Positions 39,889 through 47,023 of a stretch of DNA of 51,867 nucleotides are shown in pieces. The first letter of the stretch is position 1. Each line of letters begins with the position of its first letter. The translations under genes and the position numbers were made by a program. The DNA is from Rhodospirillales bacterium. GTDB taxonomy: Bacteria > Pseudomonadota > Alphaproteobacteria > Reyranellales > Reyranellaceae. The stretch is taken from contig WHTW01000022.1 in assembly GCA_009377525.1 (NCBI GenBank), positions 1 to 51,867 of the forward strand, in the 5' to 3' direction. The notes beneath the pieces were generated by a model. The model did not search any database. It saw nothing but the letters and a program-made list of their open reading frames with translations, and was not told where the DNA came from.

Positions 39889-40683
39889 ATGATCAGTCCA
39901 ACCCCCAACATGATCGCCGAGAAGGCGGGCCCGGTCGGCAAGCTCATCTTCAACAAGCCGGCCAAGCGCAACGCCACCTCGTCGGACATGTGGGAGGCGA
40001 TCCCGGTCATCATCGACGAGTTCGAGAAGGATCCGGCGATCCGCGTTGTGGTCGTGACCGGGGCAGGCGACCAAGCCTTCGTCTCGGGCGCCGACATCTC
40101 GGAGTTCGAGAAGGCGCGCTCGACGCCCGAGCAGGTCGCCCACTACGACAAGATCGGCGAGATTGCCAATGCGCGGCTGAGCAAGTGTTCCAAGCCGACG
40201 ATCGCCCGCATTCGCGGCTTCTGCGTCGGCGGCGGCGTCGCCGTGTCGCTGACCTGCGACATCCGCATCGCCTCCGACAACTGCAAGTTCGGCGTGCCGG
40301 CGGCCCGGCTCGGCCTGGGCTACCGCGCGGCCGGCATCAAGACCCTGATGGACGTGGTGGGTCCCGCCTACGCCAAGGAGATCTTCTTCACCGGCCGCAT
40401 GTTCAGCGCTGAGGAGGCGCTGGGCATGGGGTTGATCAACCGCGTCGTGCCGGACGCCGAGCTCGACGCCTATGTCGACGACTACTGCAAGCGGATCGGC
40501 GAGAACGCGCCGCTCACCATGCATGCCGCCAAGCGCACCATCGAGGAGCTGACTCGGCTCGACGGCAAGCCCGATTTCGGCCGCACGACCGCGCTGGTGA
40601 AGGAGTGCTTCGCCTCGGAAGACTACATCGAAGGCCGCCGCGCCTTTATGGAAAAGCGCAATCCGCAGTTCGAGGGACGCTAA
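39889..40683 (+). CDS. crotonase-family protein annotated as enoyl-CoA hydratase, catalytic glutamates absent
   Basis: This 264-residue protein starts MISPTPNMIAEKAGPVGKLI with AAGAAGGAG upstream. The crotonase oxyanion hole is intact (AFVSGADISEFEK and GFCVGGGVAVSLTCDIRIAS). However, the two glutamates used by hydratases are both replaced: G-G-G-C-E-L becomes GGGVAV, and P-E-I-L-L-G becomes PAARLG (in FGVPAARLGLGYRAAG). It is therefore unlikely to be a classical hydratase and may isomerise, hydrolyse or decarboxylate an acyl-CoA. Sequences with the PAARLGLGY variant are a recognisable subgroup, so it is not a random decay product. It lies downstream of a CoA-transferase gene. Confidence 0.88.
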   Translation: MISPTPNMIAEKAGPVGKLIFNKPAKRNATSSDMWEAIPVIIDEFEKDPAIRVVVVTGAGDQAFVSGADISEFEKARSTPEQVAHYDKIGEIANARLSKCSKPTIARIRGFCVGGGVAVSLTCDIRIASDNCKFGVPAARLGLGYRAAGIKTLMDVVGPAYAKEIFFTGRMFSAEEALGMGLINRVVPDAELDAYVDDYCKRIGENAPLTMHAAKRTIEELTRLDGKPDFGRTTALVKECFASEDYIEGRRAFMEKRNPQFEGR

Positions 40684-40712
40684 CGGAACGCGGGCCTCCG
40701 CCCGCATTCATG
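40683..40712. repeat. short type II-like palindrome fragment
   Basis: GGAACGCGGGCCTCCGCCCG followed by CATTCATGAGGCTCC is a shortened or half copy of the type II repeat, directly after the crotonase stop codon. Confidence 0.6.
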
Positions 40713-40736
40713 AGGCTCCAAAGAGGGAGACAGATC

Positions 40737-41618
40737 ATGACCGTTCTCAGCCGAGAGCAGATCGACGCCTTCTGGCGCGACGGCTATCTCATGGTCGAGG
40801 ACGCGGTGACGCCGAGCCAGCTCGCCGCGCTCAGAGCCGAGATCGCCAAGTGGGTGGAGGAGAGCCGGGTGCACAAAAGCCCATTCGGCCCGCCGACGAT
40901 CGATGGCCGGCCGCGCTTCGACATGGGCAGCGAGCACAGCGTCGAGAAGCCGGCGCTTCGCCGCATCAACAATCCGTCGGACATTTCCGACGCCTATCGC
41001 GAGGTCATGCTCGACGCGCGCACTGTCGACATGGTGGCCGACCTGATCGGGCCGGACGTCAAGTTCCACCATTGCAAGATCAACCTGAAGCTCTCGGGTG
41101 CCAAGACCGAGGTCTCCTACCACCAGGACTTCGCCTACACGCCGCACACCAACTCCGATATTGTGACGGCGCTCCTGTTTCTCGACGACATCGACGAGAG
41201 CAACGGCTGCCTCACTGTCGTGCCGGGCTCGCACGAGGGGCCGATGCTGTCGCTGTTCGACGGCGAGCGCTTCACCGGCGGTGTCGCGGCCGATGCCGAG
41301 AAGCAGGCGCTGGCCAAGTCGGTGCCCTGCCTCGGCAAGGCGCGCAGCGTCTGCCTGATGCACACCAAGCTCTTGCATGGCTCGGCCGCCAACGGCGCCG
41401 ACAAGGCGCGCGGGCTCTATATCTGCGTCTACACGGCGGCCGACGCCGTGCCGATCGCGCGCAACCCCATGCCCAGCCCGAACGAGGGTCGCATCGTGCG
41501 CGGCAAGGAAGCCCGCTTCGCGCGCCTGACCGAAGGTTTGGTCGAGCTGCCCAAGCAGCCCAAGTCGGCCTCGTTCTTCACCGTGCTGGGGCAGGAATCC
41601 AAGCAGGCCGCCGAGTGA
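40737..41618 (+). CDS. phytanoyl-CoA dioxygenase (PhyH) family protein
   Basis: This 293-residue Fe(II)/2-oxoglutarate dioxygenase starts MTVLSREQIDAFWRDGYLMV. The iron ligands are visible: the H-x-D in EVSYHQDFAYTPHTN and a distal His in HTKLLHGSAANGADKARGLY, where the following Arg should bind 2-oxoglutarate. ALLFLDDIDESNGCLTVVPG and SHEGPMLSLFDG are typical PhyH segments. Substrates of bacterial family members range from fatty acyl chains to ectoine and phosphonates, so none is assigned. Its stop overlaps the next gene by 4 bp (GTGA), implying coupled translation with a DehI-like protein. Confidence 0.9.
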   Translation: MTVLSREQIDAFWRDGYLMVEDAVTPSQLAALRAEIAKWVEESRVHKSPFGPPTIDGRPRFDMGSEHSVEKPALRRINNPSDISDAYREVMLDARTVDMVADLIGPDVKFHHCKINLKLSGAKTEVSYHQDFAYTPHTNSDIVTALLFLDDIDESNGCLTVVPGSHEGPMLSLFDGERFTGGVAADAEKQALAKSVPCLGKARSVCLMHTKLLHGSAANGADKARGLYICVYTAADAVPIARNPMPSPNEGRIVRGKEARFARLTEGLVELPKQPKSASFFTVLGQESKQAAE

Positions 41619-42412
41619 GCGAGCCGTTTCCGGCAATCGCGGAGTCTGCGGCGACCGGAGAAACGGCAGCTCTCTTCGCCGACATCCGTGCCACTGTCGG
41701 CGTCCGCGTGGTCAACCTGGTATGGCGTCATCTCGCCACGCTCGATGGTGCCTTGCCGTGGGCCTGGCAGGCGGTGAAGCCGCTGTATCTGCAGGGCATT
41801 GCCGATCGTGCCGTCGTTGCCTTTCGCCGCGAGATGATCGTGCCGCCGCTCGGCTCGCTGACCGACCCCGAGCCCGCCAGCGTCGATGCGGTGCTGGCGA
41901 GCTACGACCACTCCAATACCGTCAATCTCTTCACCCTCGGCGCCTTGGTCGCCTGGCTGCGCGGCGACATGGCGCCGGAAGGAACGCCGGAGCAGGGGCC
42001 TCGCCTGCCGGCGCCCGATGTCGACCTGCCGCCGCTTGCCTCCGAGGCTGACGTCGCACCGGAGATCTGGCAGCGTGTCCTGCGGCTCAACCGCTTCGGC
42101 GATCGGCCGCAGCCCTTGATCCTCGCCAGCATGTACCGCCATCTCGCCCATGCGCCGGATTTCCTGACGCGCCTGGAGGCGGTTCTGACGCCGCTGCAGG
42201 CAGATGGCTCGCTCGACCGCGCCATCCTCGCCAATCGGCGGCTGGCCCATCAACGGGCGCGCGTGCTGGCCCGCGCGATCTCGGCCGAGCCAACGGCGTT
42301 GGCGGAGGACATCGAGAGGGCGGTCTCGACCTTCGTCGAGCACGCCATCGGCAAGATGGTCACGATCTGCCGGGCGGTTCCGGTGAGCAGGGCCAAGATC
42401 GACGCCAGTTGA
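41615..42412 (+). CDS. DehI-like (group I haloacid dehalogenase) family protein
   Basis: The protein is 265 residues from a GTG overlapping the PhyH stop. The start FPAIAESAATGETAALFADI and RATVGVRVVNLVWRHLATLD, GALPWAWQAVKPLYLQGIAD recall the DehI/DL-DEX group I fold, built from a duplicated all-helical unit; the second unit may be around IWQRVLRLNRFGDRPQPLIL. DehI enzymes hydrolyse 2-haloacids of both configurations. Many family members are uncharacterised and may not dehalogenate. I assign the family from memory of its pattern with moderate confidence. Confidence 0.65.
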   Translation: MSEPFPAIAESAATGETAALFADIRATVGVRVVNLVWRHLATLDGALPWAWQAVKPLYLQGIADRAVVAFRREMIVPPLGSLTDPEPASVDAVLASYDHSNTVNLFTLGALVAWLRGDMAPEGTPEQGPRLPAPDVDLPPLASEADVAPEIWQRVLRLNRFGDRPQPLILASMYRHLAHAPDFLTRLEAVLTPLQADGSLDRAILANRRLAHQRARVLARAISAEPTALAEDIERAVSTFVEHAIGKMVTICRAVPVSRAKIDAS

Positions 42413-42448
42413 GGCTCAGGTTACGTTCGCCCCAAAGCCGGAGGAAAC

Positions 42449-42883
42449 ATGCTGCTTGGCCTCGACCCCGTGCTGGGCTCCGACCTGCTGCACGCCCTGG
42501 CCGCGATGGGCCATGGCGACCGCATCGTGCTGGTCGATGCCAATTATCCCGCCACCCGCGGGCGCCGGTTGATCCACTTGCCCGGTCTCTCGACGCCGCG
42601 CGTCCTGCAGGCCGTGCTGTCGGTATTTCCGATCGACACGTTCATCGCCGACCCTTGCGCCGTGATGCAGGTCGTGGGCGAGCTGGGTGCGCTGCCGCCG
42701 GTGGTCGCCGAAATGAATGCGGCGCTGGCCAAGCACGGCGCCAATGCGGCCGTGAACCTTGAGCGCAATGCCTTCTACGCGGCTGCCGAGACCGCTTACG
42801 CCATCGTGCAGACTGGCGAGCGCCGCTTCTACGGCAACATCCTGCTCACCAAGGGCGTCGTTGCGCCGGAGGAACAGACATGA
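42449..42883 (+). CDS. fucU: RbsD/FucU family sugar mutarotase
   Basis: This 144-residue protein starts MLLGLDPVLGSDLLHALAAM. It matches the FucU family: AAMGHGDRIVLVDANYPATR contains the catalytic His, and LSVFPIDTFIADPCAVMQVV and TGERRFYGNILLTKGVV follow the family pattern (the final Tyr/Asn region binds sugar). These proteins interconvert anomers of L-fucose or related sugars without cofactor. The stop overlaps the aldo-keto reductase gene (ATGA), and the lactonase follows, so the set fits oxidative breakdown of fucose-type sugars. Confidence 0.88.
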   Translation: MLLGLDPVLGSDLLHALAAMGHGDRIVLVDANYPATRGRRLIHLPGLSTPRVLQAVLSVFPIDTFIADPCAVMQVVGELGALPPVVAEMNAALAKHGANAAVNLERNAFYAAAETAYAIVQTGERRFYGNILLTKGVVAPEEQT

Positions 42884-43860
42884 CCGACTACACTCCTCCG
42901 GGGCCCCTCGGCGCCGGCAGCGCACCCCTGGGCAACCTGGGCACGGTCGTGCCTGAAGAGGATGCCGTCGCCTGCCTGACCGCAGCCTGGGACGTCGGCA
43001 TTCGCCACTACGATACGGCGCCTCACTACGGCGCGGGGTTAGCCGAACACCGGTTGGGCAATGCACTGCGCGGCCGGCCGCGCGACGCCTATACGCTCTC
43101 CACCAAGGTCGGCCGACTGCTCCACGCCGCACCGGACACGCGGGAGATGAGCCAAGGCTTTGCGCGCGCATTGCCCTTCCGCCGGACCTTTGACTACACC
43201 GCCGCCGGCACGATCCGGTCCCTGGAGGACAGCCACCAGCGCCTGGGACTCAATCGCTTCGACATCGTCTACATTCACGACTGTGCCGAGGATTGGCATG
43301 GCGCCGCCTTCAAGGATCGGTTCGCCGAGGCCATGGCCGGCGCGGCGAAGGTTCTCAGCGCGATGCGCGATCGCGGCGAGATCCGGGCCTGGGGCATGGG
43401 ACTCAATCTGGTCGAGCCCGCGCTCGCCTGTCTCGAGACCGAGCGGCCGGACGTCTTCCTGATCGCCGGACGCTATACGCTGCTCGACCAAACCGCGCTC
43501 GAAAGGCTGTTTCCGGCCTGCGCGGCCAAAAGCGTGAAGGTCGTGCTGGGCGGGCCTTACAATTCCGGCTTGCTCGCCGGCGGCACCACCTTCAACTACG
43601 TGCCCGCAAAGCCTGAGATGGTGGCGCGCGCCGACACCATCCGCGCCATTTGCGAACGCCACGGCACCGACATCAGGGCCGCGGCGCTGCAGTTCTGCAC
43701 GGCGCATCCGGTCGTGGCCGCCGTGATACCCGGGCCGCGCACTGCCGCCGAAGTGCAGCAGAACGCCGCCCTCATGCAGGCCAAGATTCCTGGCGCTCTT
43801 TGGGCCGAGCTGCGCCGTGCCGGCCTGCTGCCGGAGAACGCCCCTACACCGGAAAAATAG
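42880..43860 (+). CDS. aldo/keto reductase, probable L-fucose-type dehydrogenase
   Basis: This 326-residue protein starts MTDYTPPGPLGAGSAPLGNL. The aldo-keto reductase tetrad is visible: Asp and Tyr in IRHYDTAPHYGAGLAEHRLG, Lys in YTLSTKVGRLL, and His in DIVYIHDCAED. The C-terminal NAD(P)-binding part has AVIPGPRTAAEVQQNAALMQ. It resembles the D-threo-aldose 1-dehydrogenase/L-fucose dehydrogenase branch, which oxidises C1 of the sugar to a lactone. It is sandwiched between a FucU mutarotase and a lactonase-type hydrolase, a context that supports the assignment. Confidence 0.88.
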   Translation: MTDYTPPGPLGAGSAPLGNLGTVVPEEDAVACLTAAWDVGIRHYDTAPHYGAGLAEHRLGNALRGRPRDAYTLSTKVGRLLHAAPDTREMSQGFARALPFRRTFDYTAAGTIRSLEDSHQRLGLNRFDIVYIHDCAEDWHGAAFKDRFAEAMAGAAKVLSAMRDRGEIRAWGMGLNLVEPALACLETERPDVFLIAGRYTLLDQTALERLFPACAAKSVKVVLGGPYNSGLLAGGTTFNYVPAKPEMVARADTIRAICERHGTDIRAAALQFCTAHPVVAAVIPGPRTAAEVQQNAALMQAKIPGALWAELRRAGLLPENAPTPEK

Positions 43861-43871
43861 GCGCCGGAAAG

Positions 43872-44690
43872 ATGATCCGCGTCGACGCTCACCATCACGT
43901 CTGGACCATCGCGCGCGGCGATTACCGGTGGCTGTCGCCTGACCTGTCGATCGCCCGCGACTATGGACTGGACGACCTGCGTCCCCTGCTGGGCGACATC
44001 ACCACGACCGTGCTGGTGCAGGCGGCGGATACCGAGGCCGAAACGGCCTTCATGCTGGACGTCGCCCGCAGCTCGGCAGGGCTGGTCCGCGGCGTGGTCG
44101 GCTGGACGGGCCTCGCTTCGCCCGGCGCGCCGGCGCGCATCGCCGAGCTTGCCGCCGATCCACTGCTGAAGGGCCTTCGCCCGATGCTGCAGGACATCGA
44201 CGACACCGCCTGGATCCTGCTTCCCGCCGTGCAGCCGGCACTCGCAGCCATGGCGCGCCATGGCCTGCGCTTCGATGCGCTGCTCAAGCCGCGCCATCTT
44301 CCTGTAATCGGCGAACTTGCCCGGCGTCATCCCGATCTGCCGGTTGTGATCGATCACGCCGCCAAGCCGGACATCGCCAACGGCAATCTTAGACCGTGGG
44401 CGGACCACATGGCGCGCCTGGCCCGCGAGACGCCTTGGTGCTGCAAGGTGTCGGGCCTCGTCACCGAAGCGCGGGCGGACTGGCGGATCGACGATCTGCG
44501 TCCCTACGTCGATCACCTGCTCGCCACGTTCGGGCCGGATCGCCTGATGTGGGGCAGCGATTGGCCGGTCGTGACGCTGGCGAGCAACTACCGGCGCTGG
44601 CGCGATGCGGCGGCGACGCTCCTGCCCACAGACACCCATGACGCCGTGTTCGGCGGCACCGCCGTACGGTTCTACGGTCTGTCGACCTGA
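43872..44690 (+). CDS. amidohydrolase-2 family lactonase (L-fuconolactonase-like)
   Basis: This 272-residue protein starts MIRVDAHHHVWTIARGDYRW. Metal-binding motifs of the amidohydrolase-2 fold are present: DAHHHVW at the N-terminus, PVVIDHAAKPDIANGNLRPW, and the near-C-terminal Asp in LMWGSDWPVVTLASNYRRWR. In fucose oxidation the enzyme hydrolyses L-fucono-1,5-lactone produced by the dehydrogenase encoded just upstream (11-bp gap). The dehydratase for the next step (fuconate to 2-keto-3-deoxyfuconate) is not in the window. Confidence 0.88.
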   Translation: MIRVDAHHHVWTIARGDYRWLSPDLSIARDYGLDDLRPLLGDITTTVLVQAADTEAETAFMLDVARSSAGLVRGVVGWTGLASPGAPARIAELAADPLLKGLRPMLQDIDDTAWILLPAVQPALAAMARHGLRFDALLKPRHLPVIGELARRHPDLPVVIDHAAKPDIANGNLRPWADHMARLARETPWCCKVSGLVTEARADWRIDDLRPYVDHLLATFGPDRLMWGSDWPVVTLASNYRRWRDAAATLLPTDTHDAVFGGTAVRFYGLST

Positions 44691-44716
44691 AGACTCACTC
44701 TGCCGCCTTCGGCGAC

Positions 44717-45127
44717 CTAGACCAGTATCCAATTGGAGGCGAAGAATACCTGTCCCAGGAACCTGGCCTTGCTGCCGCTGAACGGCCATTCGCGATTCCT
44801 TGCTTCCTCGTTCGCGAACAGGACCACGACCAATTCCTGGACCGAAGTACGCTCGCGTCGATCGAGTCTCAGCCGACGCAGCGGTGATGGAATGCCGAAA
44901 TCACGAGGCTCGATGAGCCCGAAATCGAGAACTTCGATGTCGAAGTCGTTCCCGTTGCGGGCGTACCTAGCTCGCCACTCGCCATAGAGTAACGGCCGAT
45001 CGGGCAACTGGGTCACGTAAATGTCGTGATCCCCCTCGTCTGCTGTTCGCCCCACCGCGACAAAGCGGATCTTCGCGTCGCCAACAGTGACTGTCGGAAA
45101 ATATGTAGACTCGGTCCATGTGCTCAT
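44717..45127 (-). CDS. hypothetical protein
   Basis: This 136-residue protein starts MSTWTESTYFPTVTVGDAKI and is mostly predicted beta strands in the first half (IRFVAVGRTADEGDHDIYVT, LLYGEWRARYARNGNDFDIE). It ends with ELVVVLFANEEARNREWPFS and FLGQVFFASNWILV. There is no signal peptide, cysteine pattern or known motif. It follows the polysaccharide deacetylase gene by 10 bp in the same direction, so the two may share a transcript. It converges on the lactonase gene. Confidence 0.65.
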   Translation of the reverse strand: MSTWTESTYFPTVTVGDAKIRFVAVGRTADEGDHDIYVTQLPDRPLLYGEWRARYARNGNDFDIEVLDFGLIEPRDFGIPSPLRRLRLDRRERTSVQELVVVLFANEEARNREWPFSGSKARFLGQVFFASNWILV

Positions 45128-45137
45128 GGAAGTGAGC

Positions 45138-45998
45138 TCATTCGGCGGCGATCTTGCCCGCCTTGTGCCGCCGCGCCAGCCATTCGTGCATAGCCGCTTC
45201 CATGGTCATGAACACCGCGCCGCCTTCCATCAGCTTCTGGATCAGGCGCTCCAGCATCATCATGCGATGGCCGCGGCCGATGACGTGCGGATGGAAGGTG
45301 TAGGTGAGGATGCCGAAGTCGGGCTGCACGCGCGTCATGTAGGTGAAGTCGTCGACGAAGTTCTCCAGCACGTTGGTCGCGTTCATCAGGCCGGCCTGGA
45401 TCGAGCCATTGGGATTGCGCATGTATTCGAAGTGCGGGTAGTCGTCGAGCGACCAGCTGATCGGCATCTCGACCAGCGTCGTCTCGCGGCCGCGCACGAA
45501 CGGCGCCTTGAGCTCGGCGACGTCGCCCTGACGGGCGAAGTAGCAGTCGTAATCGTGCCCCATCAGCGAGCTGTCGTACTGGATGCCGTGCTTGAGCAGC
45601 AGCTCGATCGAATGCGGGGAGAGGTCCCAGGCCGGCGAGCGGTAGCCGCGCGCCATCCGGCCGCTGATGCGTTTGATCGATTCATTGCCGCGGACGATCT
45701 CCTCCTCTTCCTCCTCGCGCGACAGCGAGGCGGGCAGGCGATGCGTCCAGCCGTGATGGGCGAGCTCGTGTCCTGCCTCGACATAGGGCGTGACGGCCTG
45801 CGGCGTGCTGTCGATCGTGTGGCCGGGCGAGAAGAAGGTCGCCTTGATGCCGTAGTGGGCCAGCAGCGAGACCAGGCGCGGGATGACCACCACGTCGTAT
45901 TCGCCACGCGATATGGCGGTGGGCGTCGTCAGCTCGCGGGCAATGAAGCCGGACAGATGATCGTGGTCGAAGGTGAGACAGACGATGTGACGCGACAT
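45138..45998 (-). CDS. polysaccharide deacetylase family protein
   Basis: The protein is 286 residues from the ATG at 45998 (MSRHIVCLTFDHDHLSGFIA), preceded by GGGAG; an earlier in-frame ATG two codons upstream is possible. The NodB-homology motifs are TFDHDHL (first Asp/His), HELAHHGWTHRLP (metal-binding H-x-x-x-H) and RMARGYRSPAWDLSPHSIEL. There is no signal peptide, so a cytosolic hydrolase of the PuuE/allantoinase-like branch is as likely as a cell-wall deacetylase. The exact substrate is unknown. The LTYTFHPHVIGRGHRMMMLE end is typical of this branch. Confidence 0.87.
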   Translation of the reverse strand: MSRHIVCLTFDHDHLSGFIARELTTPTAISRGEYDVVVIPRLVSLLAHYGIKATFFSPGHTIDSTPQAVTPYVEAGHELAHHGWTHRLPASLSREEEEEEIVRGNESIKRISGRMARGYRSPAWDLSPHSIELLLKHGIQYDSSLMGHDYDCYFARQGDVAELKAPFVRGRETTLVEMPISWSLDDYPHFEYMRNPNGSIQAGLMNATNVLENFVDDFTYMTRVQPDFGILTYTFHPHVIGRGHRMMMLERLIQKLMEGGAVFMTMEAAMHEWLARRHKAGKIAAE

Positions 45999-46066
45999 GA
46001 GCAACTCCCGGGCGGCGGCGACCTCGAAGTCTAGTACCGACTATTGTTGGACGGCGAGTCGCGACT

Positions 46067-46126
46067 GTCACCTGAAGTGGGGGGCCTTCAGGGCCCGGAA
46101 AGGTCTCTCGCTGCGCTCGGGATGAC
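46067..46126. repeat. palindromic intergenic repeat, type III
   Basis: A diverged copy of the repeat at 15249-15314. The right arm is near-identical (CTCGCTGCGCTCGGGATGAC), while the left arm (GTCACCTGAAGTGGGGGGCC) has decayed. It lies between the deacetylase and livG-type genes, which are divergent. Confidence 0.72.
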
Positions 46127-46204
46127 AACGTTGCGTTCGCCCACCGGAGCCTGCATGATGTTGCCAATTATAAGCAAAGGTGAGGCTGAGCTTAGGGAGG
46201 GTTC

Positions 46205-47023
46205 ATGGTGGGGTCGTCTGCCCGGCGCATGGCTGCGCAAGAGGGCGACTATCAGCTTGTGGTCGAGGGCGTATCCAAACGTTTCGGCGGCGTTGTCGCC
46301 GTGCAGGATGTGTCGCTTGAAGTGCCGCGCGGCGCGATCGTTTCCATCATCGGTCCCAACGGCGCAGGCAAGACCTCCCTCCTGAACATGATATCGGGCT
46401 TCTACAAGCCTGACACCGGCCGTGTCGTGCTCGAGGGCCAGGACATCACCCAGAAGAAGCCGAGCGATATCGCAGCACTTGGCATCGCCCGCACCTTCCA
46501 GAACATCGCTTTGTTCAGCGGCCTCACCGTGCTCGACAACCTGATGCTCGGCCGCCACGTGCGCATGAAGTCCGGCGTGATCGCATCGGTCATCTATTGG
46601 GGCATGGCCCAGAAGGAAGACATTGCCCATCGCGAGGCCTGCGAGGAGATCATCGACTTCCTGAAGCTTCAGGACCTGCGCAAGCAGCCGACGGCGGCGC
46701 TGGCCTACGGCCTGCGCAAGCGCGTCGAGCTCGGCCGGGCGCTGGCACTCGACCCCCGAGTGCTGCTGCTCGACGAGCCGATGGGCGGCATGAACCAGGA
46801 CGAGAAGGAAGACATGGCGCGCTACATCCTGGACGTGAACCAGGAGCGGGGTGTCACCGTCGTGCTGATCGAGCACGATATGGGCGTGGTCATGGACATC
46901 TCCGACCATGTCGTCGTGCTCGACCGCGGCCGGCGCATCGCCGCCGGCACGCCGGAGGAGGTCCAGCGCGATCCCGCCGTCATCCAGGCCTACCTCGGCA
47001 CCAGCAGGAGTGAACGCGCATGA
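46205..47023 (+). CDS. livG: Liv-type ABC transporter ATP-binding protein (LivG)
   Basis: This 272-residue protein has AGGGAGG just before the ATG. It has Walker A SIIGPNGAGKTSLLNMISGF, the Q-loop in IARTFQNIALFSGLTVLDNL, the LivG-type signature ALAYGLRKRVELGRALALDP, Walker B VLLLDEPMGGMNQDEKEDMA, and the switch His in VVLIEHDMGVVMDISD. LivG is one of two ATPases of branched-chain-amino-acid-type importers; LivF is not in the window and may lie past the right edge. It overlaps the acyl-CoA synthetase gene by 4 bp. An AT-rich stretch (AATTATAAGC) about 30 bp upstream may be the -10 region. Confidence 0.92.
   Translation: MVGSSARRMAAQEGDYQLVVEGVSKRFGGVVAVQDVSLEVPRGAIVSIIGPNGAGKTSLLNMISGFYKPDTGRVVLEGQDITQKKPSDIAALGIARTFQNIALFSGLTVLDNLMLGRHVRMKSGVIASVIYWGMAQKEDIAHREACEEIIDFLKLQDLRKQPTAALAYGLRKRVELGRALALDPRVLLLDEPMGGMNQDEKEDMARYILDVNQERGVTVVLIEHDMGVVMDISDHVVVLDRGRRIAAGTPEEVQRDPAVIQAYLGTSRSERA

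Noticed and set aside
44050..44690. Alternative frames opposite the lactonase gene
   Set aside because: The lactonase frame has all metal motifs, while the opposite frames are low-complexity.
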